This document shows positions 38,188 to 48,029 of a stretch of DNA of 64,000 bases, piece by piece. The number at the start of each line of letters is the position of its first letter. The first letter of the stretch is position 1. The DNA is taken from positions 1 to 64,000 of the forward strand of contig CAVYFY010000004.1 in NCBI GenBank assembly GCA_963767835.1, given 5' to 3'. A program made the position numbers and the translations under genes. Source of the stretch: SIAQ01 sp963767835. Its GTDB lineage: Bacteria > Planctomycetota > Planctomycetia > Gemmatales > Gemmataceae. The notes below the pieces were generated by a model. It searched no databases. It saw only the letters and a list, made by a program, of their open reading frames with translations, and was not told where the DNA came from.

Positions 38188-40798
38188 ATGGGTCTGACCG
38201 AATACCGACGAAAGCGACGCTTCGAGGAAACGCCCGTGCCGAAGGGACGAAAACACGTTTCGTCCGGGCGTTCGTTCGTCGTGCAAAAGCATGCCGCCAG
38301 CCATCTCCATTACGATTTTCGCCTGGAACTGAATGGCGTGCTCAAGAGCTGGGCCGTCCCCAAGGGGCCGTGCCTCGATCCCGCGGTGAAACGGCTCGCC
38401 ATGCAAGTCGAAGATCATCCAGTCGAATACGGCTCCTTTGAGGGCGTCATCCCACAAGGTCAGTATGGCGGTGGGACGGTAATGCTTTGGGATCAGGGCG
38501 AATGGGAACCGGTCGGCGATCCCGACCAAGGATACCGGGCCGGCAAGCTGAAGTTCATTCTTCATGGGCAAAAACTGCGCGGCGGCTGGGTGCTCATTCG
38601 CACCGCCGGCAGAGCGCAAGCCGATAAGAACCGCCGCCAATGGCTCCTGTTCAAGGAGCGAGACAATGATGCCCATGACCTTTCCGAGACCGACGTGCTC
38701 GGGAAAATGCCGTTGAGCGTCACGACGGGACGAGATATGCCGGCCATTGCCGAGGATCGCGACTGGATCTGGGGGGAATCCCCCAAGCCCAAGAAGGCGA
38801 ACAAGGCTTCCAAGTCATTCGCCGACGCGCCGGCAGGCAAAAACGGCGCCGTCCGCCATGGCGCAAAGATGCCAGCGCAGATCGAAGTCGAATTGGCCAC
38901 GCGTGCTGATGCCGCGCCGGAAGGGGATGAATGGATTCATGAAATCAAATTCGATGGCTACCGCATCATCTGCCGGGTCGATGCCAGACAGGTCCAGCTG
39001 CTGAGCCGTAATCACAAGGATTGGACCGAGCGATTTGCGGCCATCGCGAACGCCGCACGCAAGTTGCCCGTGCAGCAAGCAATCATCGACGGCGAGATCG
39101 TCGCCCTGCGCCCGACGGGATCAGCGATTTCCAGGAATTGCAGAACGCTTTCCAGGAGAACCGCGCGGATTCATTGCAATACTTCGCATTTGACTTGCTT
39201 TATTTGGACGGCCAGGATTTGACTGGGATGCCATTGCTGGAGCGCAAAAAATTGCTGGCCAAACTGCTGGCGAACAAGGCGCCGCCGGGCTTTCATGTGT
39301 CCGAGCACATTTTGGGACAGGGCCCCACCTTCTTGCGTGAAGCCTGCAAAAAAGGGCTCGAAGGCATCATTTCGAAGCGGATCGATCAACCTTATGTCGC
39401 AGGTCGCGGGAGCGATTGGCTCAAGATCAAGTGCGTTCAACGCGACGAATTCGTCATCGGGGGCTATACGGACCCGGCAGGTGAGCGCACCGGTTTTGGC
39501 GCCTTGCTCGTCGGTTATCACAACACGGCTGGAAAATTGGCCTACGCCGGCAAGGTCGGAACCGGCTATGATGATCGCGCACTCAATGTGCTCTTGAAAA
39601 AACTCCAGCGCCTACGCCGAGATACGTCGCCATTCGACGATTATCCACGCGCTCCCAAGGGAACTCATTGGGTCGAGCCGACGCTGGTCGCGCAAATCGC
39701 CTTTGGAGCGCGCACGCATGAAGGCATTTTGCGGCACGCTTCTTTTCAGGGCTTGCGCGAGGATAAGTCGGCCCAAGAAGTGACGCGCAAGGACGCACTG
39801 CCATTGGCCACGGCTCTCCGCAAGGACAAGGCGATGACGCGGACCAACTCAACAGCCGATCGGTCCGCCTGGTCAGCCCATGTTGAAGCCGAATACGATG
39901 CTGCCGGGGAAACCTACGCCGGCGTCAGACTCACCAGTCCCGATAAGGTGCTGTATCCCGAGCAAGGCATCACCAAGCTGGAGCTCGCCGATTACTATCG
40001 AAGGATTGCCAAGTGGATAATGCCGCACATCGCGAATCGGCCGCTGGTGCTGGTTCGCTGTCCTGAGGGCAGGCACAAGGAGTGCTTTTTTCAGAAGCAT
40101 CCTGGCGCGGGCACGCCCCCCGCACTTCGACTGATTCCGATCCGGGAAAAATCCAAAACCGAGCCCTACGTCGTGGTGGATGATGTCGCGGGATTGATTT
40201 CGCTGGCCCAGATCGGCGCTCTCGAAATCCACGCCTGGGGTTCGCGAGCCGATCAACTGGAGCGGCCCGACCGCCTGATTTTCGATCTCGATCCCGATCC
40301 CACGGTTCCCTGGCGACAGGTCGTGGAAAGCGCACGCCAGGTGCGGGAATTCCTCCGGCAGCTCAGGCTCGAGAGCTTTGTGAAAACCACGGGCGGCAAA
40401 GGACTGCACCTGGTGACGCCAATTCAGCGGCGCCACGAGTGGGAAGAAGCCGAGGCGTTTTGCAAGAGGGTTGCCGATGCGATCGCGCGCGCCGATCCGG
40501 AGCGTTACACGGCCAACATGTCCAAGGCCGTCCGCCCCGGCAAGATTTTCGTTGATTACTTACGCAATGGGCGCGGCGCCACTGCGATCGTCCCCTACTC
40601 GCCGCGGGCGCGGGCAGGCGCCCGGTTTCGACACCATTGAGCTGGGAGGAATTGAGCCCGCGCATTCCTTCCGATCACTTCACGATTCGAAATTTGCTGA
40701 CGCGCCTGAATTCTCTGAAACGCGATCCATGGGAAGCGATCGCATCCCTGCGCCAATCGCTCAAGGTGCCGATAAAAAAGTTGAATTCACTGATATAA
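38188..40798 (+). CDS. ligD: DNA ligase D (phosphoesterase-ligase-polymerase), two frameshifts
   Basis: About 869 residues when rejoined. Order: 3'-phosphoesterase domain (FVVQKHAASHLHYDFRLE, VPKGPCLD, GVIPQGQYGGG), ATP-dependent ligase core with the nucleotidyl lysine in KFDGYR and LEGIISKRID and WLKIKC, then an archaeo-eukaryotic-primase-like polymerase (DLDPDPTVPW, TTGGKGLHLV, AIVPYS). This is the bacterial NHEJ enzyme. The frame breaks near 39115 (after DGEIVALRP) and near 40620, where a lost C turns RAGAPVSTPLSWEE into RAGARF; restored, it ends LKVPIKKLNSLI at 40798. The ku gene follows after 15 bases. Confidence 0.92.
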
Positions 40799-40813
40799 CC
40801 AAGGAGTGCATCC

Positions 40814-41683
40814 ATGGCGAAAAAGTCTCGACAACCCAGGGGGCGGTCGGTCGGCTCTCATGCGGGTTGGCGCGGAACGCTGGCGTTCGGGCTGGTCACT
40901 TTTCCAGTGGAGGCATTCAACGCCTTCGACCGCGAAAAGAGCGACATCCATTTTCATCAAATCCATGCCAAATGCCATAGCCGGATTCATTATCAGAAGG
41001 TTTGTCCGGTGCACGGAGAAGTGCCGAACGACGAGATCGTTTCCGGATACGAATATGAAAAAGGCAAGTACGTCGAGCTGGAACCCAGAGAGCTTGAAGC
41101 CGTGCGCAGCGAAGCCGACCGGGCGCTGAAGGTCGATGCTTTCGTGAGTCCAGACGCTATCGATCCGTTGTACTTCGATGGCCGCATGTATTACTTGATG
41201 CCTGCGGAGGCCGTATCGAACGAGCCGTATGCGGTAATTCTGGAGGCCATGCAGCGTGAACATCGGTGCGCCGTCGGGCATCTGATTTTTTCCGGGAAAG
41301 ACCAGATCGCGCTCATTCGTCCGCTGGACGGGGTGCTGCAGATGGCCATGCTGAACTTTGCGGCCGAGATTCGCTCACCCAAGAGCATTGCCGATCAGAT
41401 CACGAAGCCGGCCAACCTTGCGAGACAGGTCCGAATGGCTCAGACGCTCATCACGGAATGGTCGCAAGACCGCTTCGAGTTTTCCAAGTACGAGGACAAG
41501 CATCGCGAACGGGTCAAGGAGTTAATCGAGTCCAAGGTGAGCGGGCGAGAGATTGTCACGCCGGTCGAAAAAAAGCCCGCCAAGGTGCTTAATCTCATGG
41601 ATGCCCTGCAGCGAAGCGTGCGGTCTCATTCCGCCTCTTCGAGCCCGAATCACAAGCAGCCCTCCAAGCGGAAATCTGGCTGA
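40814..41683 (+). CDS. ku: Ku DNA end-binding protein
   Basis: 289 residues, intact. GWRGTLAFGLVTFPVEAFNA, IHFHQIHAKCHSRIHYQKVC, PVHGEVPNDEIVSGYEYEKG and LRQV-type segment ANLARQVRMAQTLI mark a bacterial Ku homodimer subunit. It binds broken DNA ends and recruits LigD. CAAGGAGTG lies before the start. The Lys/Ser-rich C-terminus is typical of bacterial Ku. Together with ligD it provides a complete two-component NHEJ system, useful after desiccation or in stationary phase. Confidence 0.93.
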   Translation: MAKKSRQPRGRSVGSHAGWRGTLAFGLVTFPVEAFNAFDREKSDIHFHQIHAKCHSRIHYQKVCPVHGEVPNDEIVSGYEYEKGKYVELEPRELEAVRSEADRALKVDAFVSPDAIDPLYFDGRMYYLMPAEAVSNEPYAVILEAMQREHRCAVGHLIFSGKDQIALIRPLDGVLQMAMLNFAAEIRSPKSIADQITKPANLARQVRMAQTLITEWSQDRFEFSKYEDKHRERVKELIESKVSGREIVTPVEKKPAKVLNLMDALQRSVRSHSASSSPNHKQPSKRKSG

Positions 41684-41900
41684 TGGGAAATGAACGTCGC
41701 CCAAACGGGAATATTTTTGCGCATTGTCAGCAGGCATTTCAACACCTTGTAACGGAGCGTGGAATACAAAATCGACCAGAGCAACGGTTTTGAGGCATGC
41801 GAAAGATAGTCGCTTCTATGATTGCATCCAATTGCGTAAAATTGGAACATAAATTGCTCATGAGCGGGTGCAATCCGATTCGTTCATCAAGGTTGAGCCC

Positions 41901-42613
41901 ATGAAGACGCATGAAGATGCTGATCTCGAAAACATGGCGCTTGCAGGCGAGTTGGCCCGGCAACTCTGCCATGAGTTCAACAATCTGCTCTACACGCTCT
42001 ACTTGCAGATCGAGATCGGCCGAACTTCCAACTCCCCAGCGAACCCCGAGGACTGGCATGCGATCAAGCGCGACGGCGACAAGGTTGTGCGCCTCCTGCA
42101 GGAATGGGACCGCTTTCACAACCGGTTTCTCTTCGCGGAAACCGCTGTCGATTTGCATGAGACGATCCGGCGCATGGCCAAGGACGTGGCCACCCCAGGC
42201 CGCAACATCGCACTGGACCCCGCGATTAGCACAGACGCGCTGATGATTGCCGGCTCACCCATTGAGTGCAGACATCTCTTACGCTTGCTGGTAGAGGATC
42301 TATTTCACACATGGATGGAATCGGAGGGGTTCGCGCCGACGTTATGCGTTCAAACCCGAAGGTTGGACACCAGTGCAACGGTGCGCATCACGGCGGCCGA
42401 CGGTAGCACGGTCAAGCACGGGCCTGTACGGACTGATTCGGCGTGCTTGCTCGTGGCCGCATGCCGGTCGTTATCGGTGCGCTCGGCGCAACGGTTAAGC
42501 GCGATCCGGATGCCGATGGCCGGGAGGTCATCTTGGTCGAGTTCCCGCTTGCGGAGCCGGCCCGGCCGCAGTCAACGGCTGCCGCCGCCGCAACCGCCGC
42601 AAAGAAAAAATAG
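41901..42613 (+). CDS. Histidine-kinase-like (ChpT/HisKA-type) protein without catalytic core, frameshifted
   Basis: About 236 residues when rejoined. ELARQLCHEFNNLLYTLYLQ carries a HEFNN phospho-acceptor-like box, and LHETIRRMAKDVATPGR resembles the linker between dimerisation and ATPase domains. The GHKL N and G boxes are not obvious, so it may be a phosphotransfer protein or a degenerate kinase. The frame breaks near 42460; the end then reads MPVVIGALGATVKRD, REVILVEFPLAEPARP, AATAAKKK. It lies before an NtrC-type regulator on the same strand and may be its partner. A GTG at 41868 is an alternative start. Confidence 0.5.
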
Positions 42614-42706
42614 GATCACCACGGGCAGGGGCAGTCCGAGCAGCATTGCAATCAGGCCCCATTTCACGTCGCCCAGCCGTTTCATCCCGCTCTTGACAAG
42701 TATCAT
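42572..42706 (-). CDS. 44-aa single-helix membrane protein
   Basis: MILVKSGMKRLGDVKWGLIA, then MLLGLPLPVVILFFLCGGCG and GGSR. One strong helix, Gly/Cys tail, AAGGAG upstream of the ATG. It overlaps the 3' end of the convergent kinase-like gene. Unknown function. Confidence 0.45.
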   Translation of the reverse strand: MILVKSGMKRLGDVKWGLIAMLLGLPLPVVILFFLCGGCGGGSR

Positions 42707-42822
42707 GACATGGCTCCTTGGAAGGTTGCATGACGCCAATTCCAAAGCAAACATCATGCCGCGAGCAAGACGGACCACGTGGATTCGAATTACAATGAGG
42801 CGCAACCGTGCGGAGAATTGCG

Positions 42823-44296
42823 ATGCCTGAAGAACTTTTGGATACATCGAGCGAATCAGCGCCGGACAGCGCCGGCGCCCAGCGGCGCCGTTTGCTTGTC
42901 GTCGATGATCGCGAATTGACCTGCAAACAGCTTCAACAAATCCTACAGACCGAGGCTCTGGAGGTGGATTACCGCATCGACGGAGCGCAGGCGCTGCGAG
43001 CGCTTGAAGAGGCAGACTACAGCATTCTTCTGACCGATCTGCAAATGCCGCAGATGACAGGCATTGACCTTATTCAGGAGGTCAAGCAACGCCGCATTCC
43101 CGTCACCATGATCGTCATCGCGGGGCATGGCAGCATCGGCGAAGCGGTGCAAGCGATCCGGCTGGGCGCCTACGACTTTCTCGCCAAGCCCGTCGATCCG
43201 CAGCATTTGCGCCTGGTGATCGAGCGTGCCCTGCGTGAACGCGCCTTGCACGACGAGCTAGTGCAATTGCGTGCGGGCCTGCAGCAACAGTTTTGCTTTC
43301 AGAACGTTCTCAGCAAGAATCGGCGCATGCACCAGATTTTCGAATTGATCAGCAACGTCGCTCACACTAATAGCACCGTCTTGATCGAAGGCGAAACCGG
43401 CACCGGCAAGGAACAGGTGGCGCGGGCCATCCACACCGCCGCCAGGGAACGCAGCGGAGCCTTCGTCGCCGTCAACTGCGCCGCCTTGCCAGAAACGCTG
43501 CTCGAAAGCGAGCTGTTCGGCCATGAAAAAGGCGCCTTCACGAGTGCCATCGGCCAACGCAAGGGACGATTCGAGATGGCGGAAGGGGGCACCATTTTTC
43601 TCGACGAGATCGGCGACATGCCGGCGCCGATGCAAGCCAAGCTCCTGCGCGTGCTTCAGGAACGCTGCTTCGAACGCGTGGGCGGCACCCAGACCCTTCA
43701 CGTGGACGTTCGTGTCGTCACGGCATCCAACCGTTCGCTGCCGCAGCTCGTCAAGGACGGAAAATTCCGCGAAGATTTGTATTATCGGCTAAATGTGATC
43801 AAGATCGACCTGCCTCCCCTGCGCGATCGCCGCGAAGATATTCCGCTCTTGGCCGCTCACTTCGTGACGAAGTATACGCGTGCCGGCGAGCAACCCAAGC
43901 AGATCGCGCCGGAAGCGATGGAGACTTTGCTTTCGTATTCCTGGCCGGGGAATATCCGTGAGCTGGAGAACGCGATTGAGCGGGCTTGCGTGACCTCACA
44001 CGACCGCGTCATCCAGGTCGAGAACCTGCCGTCCGATTTGACGCTGCCGCCGAAATCCAATTCGCCGTTGGAGATTGACTTGAGGCGGCCGCTCGCCGAT
44101 CATTTGCATGAGGCGATCTCCCAGATCGAGCGAGATTATATTTGCAAGGCGCTCGAGGAAACTGCGCGGCCAGATCGGCCAGTGCGCCCGGATTTGCGGG
44201 CTGTCGCGGCGGAGCATCACCGCGAAGATGAGCGCTTATCAGCTTGACCGGGCGCAATTCAAGAGAAGCGGGCGTTTCATCCGTAGCGAAAGCTGA
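42823..44296 (+). CDS. Sigma-54-dependent response regulator (NtrC type), C-terminal frameshift
   Basis: About 490 residues when rejoined. Receiver (LLVVDDRELTCKQLQQ, LLTDLQMPQMTG, FLAKPVDP), AAA+ sigma-54 domain with Walker A GETGTGKEQ, GAFTSAIGQRKGRFE (GAFTGA loop, here GAFTSA), Walker B GGTIFLDEIGD and SWPGNIRELENAIERA, then a Fis-type HTH that only appears after correcting a break near 44165: GQIGQCARICGLSRRSI. It should activate sigma-54 promoters on phosphorylation. GAFTSA at the sigma-54 contact loop is a tolerated variant. The start at 42823 has a GGAG site; a GTG at 42808 is possible. Confidence 0.88.
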
Positions 44297-44622
44297 GAGT
44301 AGCGCCGGGGAGATTTGCTGTCGCGAGAAACATTGGTTCTCTCATTTGTGCGCATCGACCTTCCTCGCGGCGTCGCGGTTGCAAACGCTGCGCGGAGAAT
44401 ACCTTACCACGCTTGTAAGGTGCAGTCGGACATTGCTCGTTTTGCTTCACGACTTGATACTTTCTTCGGCCGGCACCGGCATCCCGGCTTCATTGTTGCT
44501 TACCCACTCATCCTACCGCCACAATGAATGCGCGTGATGTGTGCGCGTGCAGGGCGGTTGCGCCGTTGTCGAGCGGGCCTGGATCGCCGGCGCCTTATCA
44601 CTTCAGGCCGGAGGATGACCCC
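44297..44622. other. Stretch without a supported gene
   Basis: About 325 bases; short open frames on the plus strand lack ribosome sites and motifs. It should carry the promoter of the TIGR03067-like gene. Confidence 0.4.
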
Positions 44623-45186
44623 ATGACTTCTTTTCTGCTCAGCATCGCGTTGATGGCCCCGACAATCGGCCAACCGGCGACCCCGCAGCCGCGGGGGAAC
44701 ATTGACGAGAAAATGCCAGTGCAAAAAATTGACGGCGACTGGATGGTCGTGTATGCCGAAAAGGACGGCAAGAAACTTGAAGGCAAGGGCTTCACGGAGG
44801 TCACCATCAAGAACAACGTCGTAACGTGTCGGCACGAGGGCAAGGAAGAATCGTGGAAGATGGACTTCGGACCGCACAACATGATCCGCTGCACCGAAAT
44901 GATCAACGGCAAGGTGAACCCAGAACTCACGCAAGACAAACGCGACACCAATGAAAAGGGTTATCACACGCACTACGGGGTCTACATCGCGTCGCCGGAC
45001 TATTTCTGCCTGAGCCTGAATAAGGGCCGTGATCGCCGAAGCTTCTCATCCACGGAGACCAGCACCGGCGAACGCGGCGCGGCGATCCAAGCTGGGAATA
45101 TGCAGCGATTCGGCCAAGAGCCGCACGCCTCCCATTTCGTCGTCGTTCTTCGCCGCACCGGCACGCAAACGTCCAGTTCGCGTTAA
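44623..45186 (+). CDS. TIGR03067-like secreted protein
   Basis: 187 residues. A short hydrophobic N-terminus (MTSFLLSIALMAPTIG) suggests export. IDGDWMVVYAEKDGKKLEGK and NNVVTCRHEGKEESWKMDFG have the lipocalin-like strand pattern of the planctomycete TIGR03067 family, usually 130-190 residues. The C-terminus HFVVVLRRTG fits the family's closing strand. Function unknown. The start at the hydrophobic segment is preferred over an in-frame upstream ATG at 44524. Confidence 0.65.
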   Translation: MTSFLLSIALMAPTIGQPATPQPRGNIDEKMPVQKIDGDWMVVYAEKDGKKLEGKGFTEVTIKNNVVTCRHEGKEESWKMDFGPHNMIRCTEMINGKVNPELTQDKRDTNEKGYHTHYGVYIASPDYFCLSLNKGRDRRSFSSTETSTGERGAAIQAGNMQRFGQEPHASHFVVVLRRTGTQTSSSR

Positions 45187-45318
45187 AGAGTTTTCAAACG
45201 GGCGCGGCAATGGGCCGCGCCGAATCGGACCCGCAAACCTGCCGACATTCCCGCGTTCAATCGCGAAATGATACGCGGCTTCGCTCAGGCGCAGCAATGA
45301 CTCACCAAGGAGAAAACA

Positions 45319-45540
45319 ATGAACGAGAATTGGGGTCTGTGCAAGGAATGCAAGTGGTGGCAGATCGAGCCGAATGCGTCGGTCGCCAATGCGACGACGG
45401 GGCTGTGCATCGACGAAGATCTGCAGCGGTTCAAATTGCTCGTATCGGGAAGCAGCGGCTGCAACCATTTCATGGAAGGCGAACCCGCACGCGCCAAGGG
45501 ATCGAGCGGTCACCCGCCAAAGGCGGAGCCGGTGCGCTAA
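45319..45540 (+). CDS. Cys-rich small protein, 73 aa
   Basis: MNENWGLCKECKWWQIEPNA then ATTGLCIDEDLQRFKLLVSG and SSGCNHFMEG. Cysteines at CxxC, LC and GC could form a metal site. CAAGGAG precedes the ATG. I recall similar short proteins as hypothetical in several phyla. No function proposed. Confidence 0.6.
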   Translation: MNENWGLCKECKWWQIEPNASVANATTGLCIDEDLQRFKLLVSGSSGCNHFMEGEPARAKGSSGHPPKAEPVR

Positions 45541-45626
45541 ACCGACTATCGACAGGGTCTTTCCAGCACCCGCGTGCTTGAGTGAGGCCCTGCCCTGCAT
45601 CACCGACACAAGAAAGCAGACAGGAA

Positions 45627-45779
45627 ATGATTCGCAAGCTCAGGACCGGCAAATACCGCCTCTATTCGCGCAACATCGATCCCCGCACGGGGAAACGCCG
45701 CAACCTCGGCACCTTCGACTCGCGCGAGGAAGTGGAAAAACATGAATGCCAAGTTCAGTTTCTCAAACGTCATTCATGA
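45627..45779 (+). CDS. 50-aa basic conserved protein
   Basis: MIRKLRTGKYRLYSRNIDPR then TGKRRNLGTFDSREEVEKHE. Beta-hairpin plus helix reminiscent of an integrase arm-binding (AP2-like) fold, and a very common standalone small protein in stress clusters. ACAGGA lies just before. It may bind DNA or RNA; unproved. Confidence 0.6.
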   Translation: MIRKLRTGKYRLYSRNIDPRTGKRRNLGTFDSREEVEKHECQVQFLKRHS

Positions 45780-45849
45780 ACAATCGCGCCGAGTGCAACT
45801 CGCAGGCCCGGCCTCCTGCCTCGCCTTTAAGAACATCAATGCGCGGATT

Positions 45850-46331
45850 CTAAAGACGCCTGACACGCCGAAGGACCATGGCGGCTTCTTCTTGCCGCTG
45901 CGGATTCTTGACGGTGACAATAAAGTTGCCTTTCTCCAATTCGGCGACATACTGGCGCATCCTGGGCGCGAGAAAATGAAGCTGCCGAACGCAAGAACGA
46001 CGCCACAGATGGCTGCGCCCAGGACCGCGCCGCCAAGAACATCAAACCAATGGCCCACCCCGGCGACTTCGCCAAGGCCAGGAACGACGAGGATGACGAA
46101 GGCGCCGACGATGGCGCCGAGGATGCCCCCTCGGGCCAGGGCCAGCACGGCGTTTTCTTCGGGCGCATGCATCTGAGGCGGCGTGGGAACGGCGCCATCG
46201 GCAACGTGGCCGATAATGCCGATCTCATCGCCTTTGAATCCTGCCCGCCGCAACTCGTCGATGGCACGTTCCGCTTTGGCCAGGTCGTCATAAACACCGA
46301 TTGCAGACGGATCATTGGAGGTAGTGATCAT
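45850..46331 (-). CDS. YflT-type general stress protein, C-terminal frameshift
   Basis: About 159 residues when rejoined. AIGVYDDLAKAERAIDELRR and AGFKGDEIGIIG are the YflT (heat-induced stress protein) N-terminal fold, followed by glycine-rich hydrophobic segments (GGILGAIVGAFVILVVPGLG). A break near 45963 hides the end RMRQYVAELEKGNFIVTV, which restores a compact ferredoxin-like domain. Related to Bacillus general stress protein 17M. AAGAGGTG lies upstream. Confidence 0.75.
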
Positions 46332-46513
46332 AGCCGCACCTCTTTAGAAGACAGTATAAACCGACCCGCGCAGCCCGAGCCGCGCCGGGCTCGGCACGAT
46401 TCTCCATTACAAGCGGCAAACAGCGTGTCGAACTGCCTTTCTGTGGGGCGTCCGGCTCCATAAGATTCCCCCCGACCTTCAAAGCATATTCACGGGTGGC
46501 GGGTGGGGAAAAA

Positions 46514-47003
46514 ATGAACCGCGCTTTTGATCGGTGGCTGCTCGGGGCTGGCGGATTGGTGGCCCTGCTGGTCGTCGCCGCCGTGTTGAGCATCCAGAAC
46601 ATTCGCCAGCTCAGCGATGAAGCCCACTGGGTCGCCCATACTCACGAGGTTATGACCGGCCTTGAGACCGTGATGGCGCTGGCGCAAGATGCCGGGAATG
46701 CTGTGCGGGGCTACGTGATCACCGGCGAATCCGAATACGTTGATCTCTACAAAGCCACCGTCGCCGCCCTCGACAACGAGGTGGATTCCGTCACAAATCT
46801 GACAGGCGACAATGCCCACCAGCAGGAGAGCATCCCTGAACTGCGGCAGCGCGTTTTGGATGAACTCCGCGAATTGGATCGAATCATCGCCTTGCGGAAG
46901 GAGCAGAGTTTCGACGCTGCCCAGACGGCGATTCGGTCGAGACGGGGCAATAGCGAAAATGCCTTGCGCGTCTTCGTGGGACAGATGATTGAGCACGAAT
47001 ATT
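46514..47003 (+). pseudogene. Hybrid sensor kinase, 5' part (CHASE3), interrupted
   Basis: MNRAFDRWLLGAGGLVALLV gives an N-terminal helix, then a CHASE3 sensory domain (EVMTGLETVMALAQDAGNAV, GYVITGESEYVDLYKATVAA, LDELRELDRIIALRKEQ). The frame leaves kinase sequence after GQMIEHE where transposase DNA begins. The rest of the gene resumes at 48030, so this is one gene broken by an insertion; the CHASE3 half could still be made as a short membrane protein. GGGG-type ribosome site precedes the ATG. Confidence 0.75.
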
Positions 47004-48029
47004 GTGTGCCCTTCCCTCGCCATGGAATACATGAGCCGCCTCCCACACCCGAGGCAAGACGTGCATCAAGTCCAAAATATCCAGCGTATACGCATCCTCG
47101 GGTAAGTACCTCTGCCGATCCGTTTCCAGGGATGCTTGTCCGTCACACAAATGCACCAGCCATTGCTGAGGTTTTCGACGCGTCTTGACCTCCGCTTCCA
47201 GGTATTGGAACACCAAGTCTTGACCACGAACTTCTTCGCCATCGCGTTCGCGGCTGAGTTCCGCCCAGTACCGCTTGTTCTGCGCTTCGGGGGGTTGTTC
47301 CTTGGGCCGATCCGGATCGCGAAACAACGTCGCCACCAACTGCTCCGGCGTTCGCGCGTGCCGATCGACCGAGTACACACAGCCGATGCACGCCATCTGT
47401 TTCTTGTTCGCCTTCTCGCCCTTGGTGCGATGAGCGCCGGCCGGCTTCTCCTCGACGGGTCGCACCATCGGAATGCCTTTGTTATCTTCGGTGACGATCA
47501 ACAACGCGCCCTCTTTTTTCAAGTCGACCGGCCCTTGGCTGTCGCGAAACACCGGTGCCGCCTCCGCCATTTGCTGATTGGTGCGTTCCAACGTGTCCAC
47601 CGATTGTGGCAACCGAAGGATCGTCTCAATCACCTCACGCACTTGCCCGAACGCCTGCTCGACACCCAACAACTGATCCCATTCCTGCAACAGATACGAC
47701 ACCTCGCTGGCCGGCAATTGCAAACGCTGATCGGTCGGGGCGAACTCGACCTTCGACTTCGCATATTGCGAATAGACCCAGCGTGACACGGCGAATTCGC
47801 CGAACACCGTCAACAACCGACGCGAATGTTGCTCCTCCAAGCGCTGGACCACGCGGCCGTCGTCCAGGGTCGCCGACGGGCCGAAATCTCCGGGCCCCAC
47901 GAGCTTCAAGAAGGCCTGGAACAGCGTCTTGCCCAACGCCAACAGCCTGTCAAAAAGTCCGCGTTCAAACCGATGCGCCGAAGTGCCATCCTGGGCCGAT
48001 TGGCAGACCCAGTGCTGTAGGGCATCCAA
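47004..48029 (-). mobile_element. Internal fragment of an ISKra4-type transposase inserted in a sensor kinase gene
   Basis: The minus strand encodes RFERGLFDRLLALGKTLF, HSRRLLTVFGEFAVSRWVYS, SYLLQEWDQLLGVEQAF and IGCVYSVDRHARTPEQL, classic ISKra4-family transposase segments, about 340 residues. The true N-terminus is missing at 48029 and the C-terminal third, including the catalytic Glu region, is missing after VWEAAHVFHGEG at about 47018. No terminal inverted repeats or target duplication are seen. It therefore cannot move. It is unlike the intact element at 7251-8970. Confidence 0.8.
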
